Shown one piece after another: positions 47,233 through 58,140 of a stretch of DNA of 64,000 nucleotides (positions are counted from its first letter, which is position 1; each line of letters starts with the position of its first letter). Below the pieces are notes generated by a model. It saw only the letters and a list, made by a program, of their open reading frames with translations. It ran no database searches and was not told the DNA's origin. The stretch is from Verticillium longisporum (lineage: Eukaryota; Ascomycota; Sordariomycetes; Glomerellales; Plectosphaerellaceae). Location: positions 4,216,001 through 4,280,000 of the forward strand of contig JAETXT010000004.1 of the NCBI GenBank assembly GCA_019188255.1, read 5' to 3'. Made by a program: the position numbers and the translations under genes.

Positions 47233-49051
47233 TTAAGGCTGACTCCTACCGCCATTATCCTGCGCAAGATTGTCGGTGCTCCTTCCAGTCTTCATCTCCT
47301 GCCTCCAGCACCTCCGCTCCTGAGTCGCGACGCCAGGCCCCTGGTACACACCTCCGTACGTGCTCGTCGGCCAGCTGGCTCCGTCTCTGGCGAGCTGCGT
47401 CGTCGGCGCGCCCTTGCTATACTTGCGGCGGTACCACTTGCCATAGCCGAGAAGATAGTACAGACGGAAGCACAGGAACGCGAACCGGTCATTCTCGAGA
47501 TCCTCGGGGTAGTCGGCGCCCAGGTCCACGGCGGCCGCGAGACCCGAGATGATGGCGACCTCGTGGGCGTTGACGAGCGTCCACGAACCGCCGAAGCGCA
47601 CGCTGTTTCGTGCCTGCAGGAACATGATCCAGGGCACGACGAGCAGGTAGTGCGTGTAGCTGTGGCACAGCTGATGCCACCAGTCCTTGCGGATGACCTT
47701 GTCCTCAGCAATCTCATTGTCCGACCACAGCTCGCTGTCGCGGTCCTTGTTGAGGTAGATGGTCTGGAACACGTGCTGCTCGAACGGCACCTTCTCCGGG
47801 AACTGGGACTGGTAGTTTGTCGTGTCGAAACACATTTCGAGCTTCTGTCGGTCCTGGTCGTACATCTTGATGTAGTACATTGGTCGGAAGCTCGTCCTCG
47901 CCTCCTCGGGCCGTCCCGACTGGTCGACGCCATTGGTATCCCGGACAGCGAGGTCCTCGCGGTAAAAGTTCTCATAGTGCTTCTTCATGTAGTCCGAGTC
48001 GTTGTGCGTGATGGTGATATCGTCGCTGAACTTGGCCGACCCCAGCACCTTGCGCTCGCGCCACGACGCCGTCTTACCGAGCACCCGTTTGGCCGTGTCC
48101 GCCAGCGTGCACAGCACCAGCTCGTCGAAGAACTCGTCCTGCGGCGGAATGTCCTGGTCGGCGCCGGCGGGGTTATGCGAGTCCTCGGCCGGTCGCCTTG
48201 CGCGCAGACGCACCGTAACGCCCTTCTTGCTGCGCTCGACAACTTCGTCCAGCTCGGTCGACAGACGGACCGTCACGCCGCGCGACTCGAGATCCTGCTT
48301 CCACGTGCTGTAAAACTCGGAAAAGTTGGGGAACACAACCATCGGCGGCTTGTTGTCGACAACTGTGTTCTCGTTGGCCGGGTACCACATGCCATATGTC
48401 GGAGACGTGCACAGCCGCTCGAGCATGACGGCCGGGACCTCCGGCGTCGCGTTTCCAGTGCCGAGAAAGAGCGCAGTCATGGGCAGGGCGACGATATTGA
48501 TGAAATCCTCGGAGAAGAAGAACATCTTGAGGACGAGCCGTAGAGGCAGTAAGGCGAAGAAGACCTCAAACCAACGCATAAACTTCAAAACCTTAGCGAA
48601 GCGCCGGACCTCACTCTGGTGTTCGGCCAACACCTTGGTCGGAAAGACGTTGGTCCAAAACGTCTCGTCCTTGCCAAAGGACACGTGCAGGTTGACAGGG
48701 TCAGCCTGGTAGCCCTGGCGATTAAACATGGTGAACGTGTGATGGAAGATGTAAGAGCCGCCCTGGACGCCCTGGTTGCACCACGAGGCGCCGTACCGTT
48801 CCTTGTCCAGAGGGATCGAGAAGGCCTGGCCGCCGCAGTAATCGACGGCATCGATAAGCGTCACGTCGAACTTTTCACGGTGCTGCGACAGGTGATGAGC
48901 CGCCGACATGCTGTCACACGTTAGCTACCGTTCATGTTAGCCTCTGCCAGTCATCTCACCCTGCCGCGCCTGCTCCGACGATGAGCACCCGCTTCTTGCT
49001 CGACTGCGATGCTGGCTCGCCATGCTGTCCGCTGATTCCATTTGGTGCCAT
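47233..49051 (-). CDS. FAD-dependent oxidoreductase (NAD(P)-binding Rossmann, amine-oxidase-like)
   Basis: Two exons, 48960-49051 and 47233-48910, joined by a 49-nt intron, giving 589 aa. The first exon supplies the FAD-binding start: KKRVLIVGAGAAGMSAAHHL, with Gly26, Gly28 and Gly31 as GxGxxG; the acidic ribose-binding residue follows in FDVTLIDAVDYCGGQA. A second dinucleotide-related block is WKQDLESRGVTVRLSTELDEVV, and the late FAD-contact region is NSVRFGGSWTLVNAHEVAIISGLAAAVDLG, typical of the C-terminal end of flavin amine oxidases. Residues 135-190 contain hydrophobic stretches (FEVFFALLPLRLVLKMFFF) that may bind membranes or lipid substrate. The protein resembles uncharacterised fungal FAD enzymes; substrate unknown. 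No lesion is seen. Confidence 0.88.
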
Positions 49052-49627
49052 AATATCTGATTGTGCTTCTGTTCAGTAAGAGTCGGAAAACGGGACGAAG
49101 ATGGCTTGACTGGTCGGCCAGGGCTTCAATTTTGGCCGGGAGTCGCGAGTTGATGTGTTCATTCGGGTTATGGCGGTCATGACGGGTACATGGAATTCAA
49201 CGACGTCATTGACTCAGTAGTGGTGGACACATGAACCCAAACCTCATGGACAATGCTGCTGTGCCTGGCCCAGTCCAGGTTCCCCTAGTCTCGACCCAAC
49301 AACCTGGTAATGTTCGACAGACCACTAGTGTACAATGAGAAACCCGCTTGACAGAATCCATCTCAATTGCCGTCTGAACCCTTGCTGTCGTGGCCATGGA
49401 CAAGATTCACTGACATAGGTGTCTGGGTGACTAGTCTCGACATTCCACTAATACAGACTAGGTAGTCTTCAGATCAATGAGGGGTTCTACGATTTCAATT
49501 CCCTACCAAGTCAATCATGGCACACTGTTACCGCTAACATGCTCTTCAAGTCATGCCCTCCAGGTCTGTCCCTCATCTGACCTGTCAACCAGACTACTGC
49601 ACCTGCGATACCAGTCCAGGCGTGCGC
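49052..49627. other. Intergenic region, no gene seen
   Basis: 576 bp between the start of the FAD oxidoreductase gene and the 3' end of the GH10 gene. No coding region supported. Confidence 0.4.
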
Positions 49628-50912
49628 TCACAGACACTGCGAGTACCACTGGTTCTGGGCACGGCACGTCCCTTGGCTGCAACATGTGCTGCCCATGTAG
49701 CCTTGTCCGCCGCACTGTCCGTACAGAGGGGAGCACTGCGCAGGCAACATGGTCAGCCCTTCTCCTTCAATAGACATCAGGACGCCCACCAGGTGTACTT
49801 ACGTTGCCAGATGGGGGCGGCGTCGTCGGGGGCGTCGTGGGAGGAGTTCCGCTGCTGCCACCCCATGCAGTGAGAATGCCATTGTAGGCCGGCTTCTTCT
49901 GGTAGTTTGCGTCCCAGATGAGCGGGTTGCCGCCGCCGATCCAGGTGTGGGCGTCGGTGAAACCCCAACCCGTGATGCCGACGCAGCGCGCGATAGCGAG
50001 GCAGGCTTGAACGACGGTGGCCCAATCTGTGGCCTGCTGTTGGAACTGGCTTGAGCCGCTGCGGGCTACGATGTCCTAAAGTGTACGAGTGTCTCAGCAG
50101 TTTGGTCTTTTCATAGGCCCGAAATCACTTGGAAGCAAGTCCTTGCTGGCGGTACATGGAATAGTACTGACAAGTTCCGTGTACGCAACGTCAACGTTCA
50201 AATTGGCAAACGCCCGGAGATTCTCAGTCAGAGTAGCGAGCGACCCAATCTGCCCAGTGGTCATGTGGTCCTGCAGTCCCATGCCGTCAATGGGTGCACC
50301 AGCGTCCCGGACCATGCGGATCAGGTTCTGCGCGCCGGGTGCCTTGCGACCTGGGCGGTCACAGTTGTAGTCGTGGTAATACAGCTTCGCGCTGGGGTCA
50401 GCGGCCCTGGCTGCCTTGAACGCCAGCGGGATATAATCGACTCCAATAGTGCGGTACCAAACCGAGTCAGTGGTGCGGTATGTGCCATCTTCGTTGAGGG
50501 CTTCATTGACGACATCCCAAGCGTAACAGGATCCTAATTCGCCCGTCAGGCATTTAAATAACCCACGCTCTTATACATCCGATCCGAACTTACCCCTAAA
50601 GTGCGTCACCACGTTGCGGATGTGCGTCTCCAAGATACTGATCATGGTCGCGCGGTCAAAATTGCCGTTGCTAACCCAGGAGGGCACCTGCGAATGCCAG
50701 ATGAGCGCGTGACAACGCATGTTCATGCCGTTTGCCTTGGCCTGCGCAACAATACGATCTGCGTTGCCGTAATTGAAAGTGCCACGAGACGGCTGGAGAG
50801 CATCGAACTTCATCTCATTCTCGCAAGTGTATGACCCGAAATCCTGGCCGTTGCTCGCGATGGGGTTGGCGCGGTAAATGCAATGAAGATACAATCTTGA
50901 CGGAAAAGTCAA
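49628..50912 (-). CDS. GH10 endo-beta-1,4-xylanase with C-terminal CBM1, 5'-truncated
   Basis: Visible exons: 50594-50912, 50172-50533, 49803-50075 and 49628-49735. The catalytic acid/base Glu is in [15 protein letters not shown] and the nucleophile Glu in AYTELDIVARSG, the latter rebuilt across an intron. A TP-rich linker ([16 protein letters not shown]) leads to a family 1 cellulose-binding module ([19 protein letters not shown]...NQWYSQCL) encoded by its own exon. The N-terminal part is missing: the first recognisable stretch is [23 protein letters not shown], and upstream there is an in-frame stop with no ATG and no signal peptide exon on this strand. The first beta strand and secretion signal are therefore absent, so the gene is probably a 5'-truncated pseudogene unless an unusual first exon exists. 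Divergent from the GH43-type gene. Confidence 0.88.
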
Positions 50913-51218
50913 TTACACGTGCAGGACGTGCCATCTGGGAATCTGGGAGTGCCCTTGTTGAACACAACTATTAGGCACAAGAGCTCTCCCCCGTGCATAC
51001 ATGAAGAATCCCGAGCCACGAGTATCCGCTCTTCAAGCCAGTCATTTGAATCCAGCTTGTCCAGATGATAGATCGGATACCTCTCCGTGTACCAGATTTG
51101 GCCGTTTCATGATGTTGAGAGTCATTGAACTGACTAAGTCTCTTTATCCTTTCAACCCCCAAAACTCCGAGGAAGACACCGTGTATTCCCCGCCTTTTTC
51201 ATGCAAAAGACCCGGGGT

Positions 51219-52078
51219 TACGGAAGACTGCAGGCCGAACTGGCTCAAAACCCCAAATTCCAAAAAATCGATGACTAGGTCCACCCCTCTTTAAGACCCT
51301 TATATAGATCTATCCTAGTAAGGGGGTAATGAATATTAGCCCGTAAAATGCTATTAAAGGGATTATCTAAGCTTCGGACAGCTTCGTACAGCTTCGGACT
51401 ATAGCCGTACCTTGGGGCCACCTATGGGCGTGCCTTAGGGCCACTTATAGCTATGCCTTGGGGCTACCTATAGCTATGCCTTGCACCTATCTATTGCTAT
51501 GCCTTAGGGCTACCTATAGGCGTACCTTGGGCCTATCTATTACTATGCTTTACGCCTATCTATTACTACCCCTTATAGCTATAGGTAGCCCTTAAGGCAC
51601 GCTCATAGGTGGCCCTAAGGCATAGCAATAGGTAGGCGCAAGGCACGGCTATAGATAGGCCTAAGGCACGCCCATAGGTAGCCCTAAGGCATAGCAATAG
51701 ATAGGCCCAAGGCACGCCTACAGGTGGCCCCAAGGCATAGCAATAGATAGGCCCAAGGCACGCCCACAGGTGGCCCCAAGGCATAGCAATAGATAGGCCC
51801 AAGGCACGCCCACAGGTGGCCCCAAGGCATGGCAACAGATAGGCACAAGGCACGCCCACAGGTAGCCCCAAGGCACGGCTATAGGGTAGGCCATTCTATT
51901 CTATTCTGCTTACTAATAGCCTCTAATTAGCTAGAGCTCCTTAGCCCCGCTTAATATATATAGGTTATCCCTAATATAGATTAGTATTATGAATTTTTAT
52001 ATATTCTAGGAAAGACCCTCCGGGGTTAATGTATTCACATTTTTAGTTTTGAGCCAGTTCGGCCTGCAGTCTTCCGTA
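51219..52078. mobile_element. Foldback/MITE-like element with 33-bp terminal inverted repeats
   Basis: 860 bp, ends TACGGAAGACTGCAGGCC... on both strands (51219-51251 and 52046-52078 inverted, without mismatch). It is flanked by a 7-bp direct repeat CCGGGGT (51212-51218 and 52079-52085); a TA-only duplication as in Tc1/mariner is the alternative reading. The body is a minisatellite whose left half runs in one orientation and right half in the other, so the whole element folds on itself. No protein is encoded. Confidence 0.85.
51405..51885. repeat. Inverted minisatellite (23/46-bp units) inside the foldback element
   Basis: Units of about 23 bp alternate between CCCAAGGCATAGCAATAGATA and CCCAAGGCACGCCCACAGGT types, forming 46-bp higher-order units in the right half (51590-51885). 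The left half (51405-51560) has the complementary orientation (GCCTTGGGGC...). The centre of symmetry is near 51575. Confidence 0.85.
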
Positions 52079-52456
52079 CCGGGGTACATACTGCAGGTGC
52101 GGTTACATCGATGCGACACTTGTGGCTGTTGCGACCTTAGTCCTTCGCGCACCAATACCGGCACTTCAACCCGACCAAATCGTGCTTGCGCTGGTCCTGA
52201 TATGCTCGGGCGGAGGAACAAATCGGAGTCTCACGCACCGTTGGCCCATCCTGGGTGATTGCTATGGGACTTTGACGTGTAGCCACTTATCTGTTCCGTT
52301 GATCATGTCGAGAGATCACGAATTGCAGATTTAGACTGATGGCCCTCCCTGGCCAGCCGAGCACTACTACAAATATTAGCGCGGTGCCGGCCGTGGCACC
52401 AGTTTGTTCGGTTCTATTCAAGTACCGAGCCAAACTTCAACTACTTTGATATCACA

Positions 52457-53871
52457 ATGAAGCTGTGTCAGTTCGTATTCGCCGCCCTGGCTTCGGTGGC
52501 TGTTGCGGTGCCCGCATCGCTAGAGAGTCGCCAGAACGGACAGCTTAGCGACTACCTGATGGTTTATGTAAGTACCCTGGACTCGATGTCGCCAGGACGC
52601 CTCAAATTTGCACAACTGACGCCAACAGTTCACTGGAGAGGGAACTGCCAACGGCGAACAAATTTACATGGCCGTCTCCAACAACAACAACCCAGGTTCA
52701 TGGACCACTGTAAACAATGGCCAGCCCGTGCTGAGCTCCACTGTCGGGATGAAGGGTGTGCGTGATCCCAGTATCATTCGCAGCCAAGACGGCAAAAAAT
52801 ACTGGATTGTCGCCACGGACCTCAGAGTGTACCCTCGAGGCTGGGATGTAGGCGATGACTACACCTCCAACGGATCCAAAGGCCTTGTCGTGTGGGAGTC
52901 GAGCAACTTGAGAGCTTGGTCAGCTTCTCAGCTGCGGATCGTGAGTCCAAGCAACGCTGGCATGACCTGGGCCCCAGATGCCATATGGGATCCTGCAACC
53001 AGCCGCTGTACGTTATCACCTCAAATCAGAGTGTCTTGAAGTTACTAATGCGGGCCGTCGCTCCCTAGACCTCGTCCACTGGACGTGCAATCTCAAGGTT
53101 CACAATATTTCTCTTGCATTACAATAACTGCTAACATCCATTCAGGGCGAAGGTTGGTTCATCATGCGCTCTTTCACCACTGATTTTATCAGCTTCACCC
53201 CTGCCGAGAAGTGGCTCACGGGCGCCGGCATGGACGCCACCGTCTTCCGCGACCCATCGTCGTCCACATTCTACCGCGTCAGCAAGAACGGGCCGAACAA
53301 CCTCATAGAGCAAGCTCGCGCAAGCACCCTGAACGGACCCTGGACCGTCATTCGTAACCAGATCGGTCAGGGCCTGCCCGCTGGCGAAGGACCTTTGGTG
53401 TTCCGTGACAACATCACGCCGAGCAAGTGGCATATGCTGATCGACGACTACACTCGCAGCCGTGGATACCAGCCTTTCGAAACCAGCAACATTGCCACTG
53501 CCAACTGGTCGCCTGCTAGTTTGACCTTGCCACGCAGTGCTCGCCACGGTTATGTTATTGGAATGTAAGTCGCTTCTAGACCCGAGGATGTCTCCTGGTG
53601 CATGCTACATGGGGTGGGCATGGCTGACTTACTCGATTCAGAACTGCGGCCGAAAGAAACTGCATTGTGGGAACTGGCACCTGCACCACTGGGTTTGGCA
53701 CTCCTTCGCCCCCAACAACTCCATCTCCCCGACGAGCCCCCTCCTAGCGGTGGCGGAAGCTGTGCTGCTGCTTGGGCGCAATGTGGCGGGCAAGGTTGGA
53801 CTGGCGCAACTTGCTGTCAGTCAGGGGCTACCTGCAAGGCGCAAAACCAGTGGTACTCGCAATGCACTTAA
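52457..53871 (+). CDS. GH43-type secreted hemicellulase/arabinan- or galactan-active enzyme with CBM1
   Basis: Five exons (52457-52567, 52629-53007, 53069-53097, 53146-53564, 53642-53871). Signal peptide [20 protein letters not shown]. The five-bladed beta-propeller fold shows as [43 protein letters not shown] (acid in RDPSI), [39 protein letters not shown] and [25 protein letters not shown]1 ends the protein ([25 protein letters not shown]...NQWYSQCT). The frame of the propeller and that of the CBM1 differ by one base: the C4 run at 53727-53730 in the TP-rich linker seems one C too long. The 29-nt third exon is a microexon. Family is assigned by motif; exact substrate (arabinan, galactan or xylan side chains) is not certain. 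Confidence 0.87.
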
Positions 53872-55439
53872 TGTATGAGTTATCATAGTTGGATCTCATC
53901 GTCCTTAGAACATAGCAGCCAAAATCCAGTAGGCAATCATAGGCTAAAATGTGAGATTCGATGTCATGTTGAAGAGAAAGTTTTATATAGCAACATCTAT
54001 GCTAAGTCCCCGGAACATAGCAGGGAGATTACAACTATAAGACTAGGTCGGATCACAGGGTCTCAAGCTCGTAATCTATCGAAATAAATAAAACGTTAAT
54101 AATACTCGGGACGTACTATTAGGACCTAAGGGAGGTATAAGACCGATAGGGGATCGCTTATTATTTAATTATAGGAATTAAGAAGAGAGGACCGAGTATA
54201 GTAAGGGAATAGTTATAAGAAAGGTTAATAGACTAAGATTTAGAGAAGGGCATTAATTATTTTATCTTCCTAGAGACCCCTAAGAGATTAATAGTTAATC
54301 CCTTTATTTATTATATAAGACTCCTTAATATAATAATCGATCTACTTTTAAGGAGCGATAATTATTAGGATAGTATATTAATTAGAGATATATAGAGTAC
54401 TAGAAGATAAGCTATTATAGGATAGTAGATAGAGAATATTAAAGAATTAATATAATTAAGGCCTAATATAGAATAAAGATAAAATATTAAGAATAATATA
54501 TTTAATAATTTATTATTAATTATAAATAAGGAATTAAATTAATAATTAGAAAAAGAATAATATAAATTTATAAAGAAAAGGAAATATAAAGAATTAATTA
54601 TATTTTAAAGGGGAGACCTAATAAGCTTATTATTAAGAATAATTAATAGATTAATATTAATATTTAAAGTAATATTCTATAAAGAATTATAAAGTATATC
54701 CTTTATAAAAATATAATTATTAACTATTTAATATAAAGGGACGTCCTAATCGGAACTTAATACTTTCTTATTTAGCTTTAATATATAATTCTAGCTTAAT
54801 AAAAAGAATTTCTATAAAGATATCGATAAAATTATATATATAAATAATTATTTTATTAATACTTTATAATAGAGATAGATATTATATATATAAATAGAAT
54901 ATAGGTCTATTTATAAAGTTACTTAAAGAGTAATAAAAGCTTAATTAATAGGTAATATAGATAATAATAATACTTAAATATTCTAAATAATTATTAAATT
55001 ATATAAATAGGATTAATAATTTTAAGCCCTTAATTAGAAATATTAAGACTTTATAGATATTTATAATAGCTTAGAAGTAGAGCTATTTAAACCCCTATTA
55101 TAGATCTATAAAATAATGCTTTTATTTATAAAACTTAACCTAGATCTTATATAATAGATTATAGCTTAGGGAATTCCTTATATAAGAATAGAGCTAAATA
55201 GAATAGCTAAGAGGGCGGAGACCCTATTATAGATTAAGAGAAGCCTAAAATAATATTAAGATAATAAAGAGAGAAGCTAAGATAATCTATAATAGACTTA
55301 AAATAAGATTTATAGAAGAATAGCTAATAAGTAATTATAAAAAAGAAATAACTAAAAACTAAATAGCTAATTAAATTAATCTATTATATTTTATAAGTTA
55401 ATAATAGAATAATAATAAATAGATAAAAGAAAGCTTAAA

Positions 55440-58140
55440 GCTTTAGATAATATTAAATATTATAATTATAATAAATATAAATACTATATTAATAGCTATT
55501 TAGAAGTATTATATATAAGTTATAGAAAATAAAGTTATATATATAAATTATATAAATAGTATTTAATAATAAACTATAAACTATTTAAGGGAAGAATAAT
55601 AAGAGACCCTTAATAAGAAGAACCGCTACTCCTAAGATTAAAATAATATAAAGTAATTATTAAACTATATATTAATAATAATTAAATTAAAGGAGAAGTA
55701 ATATTAGATAGAGGAGCTAATATTAATATTATTAATAATAACCTCTTAAGGGAAGCTAGAGAATAGCTAGGGGAAAAGTAGGATAAGCTAAGTAAGGTAT
55801 TCCGAAATAGGGAGATAAATACTTATAATAAAAAGAGGATTATTAGCTAAGTAATATATAACCCTAGAATAAAGTATATAATAATAATAGAATATATAAT
55901 AATAGATAATATTATAAATAGATATAATATTATCTTAGGAAGACCTTAACTAATTTAAGTATAGCTAATAAACGATTAATTATAGAGCTATTAGAGATAT
56001 TCTATTAGGAAATAAAATATTAGAATTATATTAATAAGAAAATAAATTAAGAATATAATCTATTAATCCTTAATAATAGCCTTAATTATATTATAGAATA
56101 TATAAGCTCCTTTTATAATACCCTTATAAGAGTATAATAAGAGAAATAAGCTATTTACTATAATCCTAGTAGAATATTATGAATTTAGGGATATATTTAA
56201 TATTAAATAAATAGTAACCCTATTATAGTATTATTAATAGGATTATTCGATAGAATTCGAAGATAGAAAGAAATTACTTTTCGGACTTATTTATACTTTA
56301 ATAGAAAAGGAATTAGAAATATTAAAGGAATATATAAACGATTTATTAAAAAAGGGATAGATTAGATATTCTATTAGCCCTATTAATACTTTTATATTAT
56401 TTATCTTAAAGAAGGATAATAAGCTTAGGATATATATCGATTATAAAGGACTTAATAAGATTATAAAGAAAGATTATATTATTTTCTTATTTATTTATAA
56501 ACTATTCGATTAATTAATAATAATTAAATTATTTACGAAATTAGATTTAAAAGATATTTATTATTAATTATATATTAAAATAGGGGATAAATAGAAAATA
56601 GTATTTAGAATAACATATAATTATTTCGAATACTTTATTATATTATTTAGCTTTATAAATATATTAACTATTTTCTAAATATATATTAATAAAGTATTAA
56701 TTAACTTTATAAATATAATATATATTATTTATATAGATAATATCTTAATATATTTAATAATATTAGAAGAATATTAATAGAATATTAGAATAATATTTAA
56801 AAGACTTTAAGAATAGAACCTCTATATAAATCTAGAAAAATATAATTTTAATATAATAATAATAGAGTTTCTAAGGTTTATAATCTCCTTTATAAATATA
56901 TATATTATAAAAGAATAAATTATAATAATAAAGGACTAGCCGACCCCTTAATCCCTAAAAGACCTTTAAGGATTCTTTAAATTTATAGGCTTTTATAAAC
57001 GTTTTATTAAAAATTACTCGAAAATCGTAGCCCCCTTAATTAATAAGAATATTAAATAATTAATAATAGACTTCTAATTAAATACTATTAATTTAATAGC
57101 TTTTTAAAAATTAAAGTTTATATTTATAAGGGCTCTTATCCTTTAATACTTCGATAATAGATTAAAAATAAGAATTAAGCCCGATATATTAAACTTCGTA
57201 ATTAGAGTAATCCTATCTTAATTAGAGAATAGCTATTAGAAATTAATTATATACTTTTTAAAAAAGTTTAAAGGTATAGAGCTATAATATAATATACTAG
57301 AAATAGAAATAATAGCGATTATAGAGTCTTTTAAAATATAGAGATAATATTTTATTTATAATAGATTAATAATTAAAGTCCTAATTAATTACTTTAATTA
57401 TAAATATTTCCTAGAAAAGCTAAAGATCTTAGGACGATAGGGAAGATAATTATAAGCGCTATTAAAGTTCGATTTTATTATCGAATATTAAGTAAATAAT
57501 AGGAACCTAGTAGATAGCCTCTCTAGGAGGCCCGATTATAAGCTAAGTTAAGGAGAATAGGAATAGGTAAGGGTATATTATTTACTATTATAGATAAAAC
57601 GATTCCTTAATATCGTTAGAGCTATTATTATAATAGATTAATAATTAGATAATAGATTTATTAAACAAGTTATCCTAGAAGCTTAGGGAAATAATACCTT
57701 TTATAAAGTAAAAAAGGAGTAGAGGCTATTAGACTAATAAATAGAAGAAAGTAGCCTATTAACCTTTAAAAATAAGATCTTTATTCTATAGGATAAGGCC
57801 CTTAGAAACGAAATCCTATAATAAGCCTATAATAGCCTAATAGTAGGGTACTAAGGAATTAAGAAGACTATTACCTAGCTTAAAAATATATACTTCTAGA
57901 ATAACTTAATTAAAGATATTAAGGAATATATCCTTATATATTTAATATATTAGATAATAAAACCCTAATATTATAAACTATATAATTAATTAAAGAGCCT
58001 ATTATTATTTAATAGTCCCTTTAAGGAAATATCTATAGACTTTATTATAGGATTCCTTAAAGTCGGTAAATAAGATATTATATTAATAATTATAATTAAT
58101 AATTAAAGAAAATAAAAGTAAATAATTTAGCTTTAGGACC
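55440..58140 (+). pseudogene. Ty3/gypsy gag-pol remnant 1 (zinc knuckle, protease, RT, RNase H, integrase)
   Basis: Reading through stops on the plus strand gives, in gypsy order: a CCHC knuckle with all ligands changed to Tyr (55458-55499), a protease-like GEVILDRGANINII near 55700, RT blocks KLRIYIDYKGLNKI (56.42 kb), KLDLKDIYY (56.54 kb) and YIDNILIY (56730 on), the RT/RNase H link GFYKRFIKNYSKIVAPL (56988-57040), NLVDSLSRRPDY (57504-57539, the gypsy DGLSRRPDY motif) and integrase-type FKEISIDFIIGFLK near 58.03 kb. Order protease-RT-RNase H-integrase defines Ty3/gypsy. Non-functional. Confidence 0.87.

Noticed and set aside
51566..51871. 101-codon open frame with repeated LGLSIA/GVPCAYLL units
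   Set aside because: It is the translation of the minisatellite inside the foldback element, not a gene.
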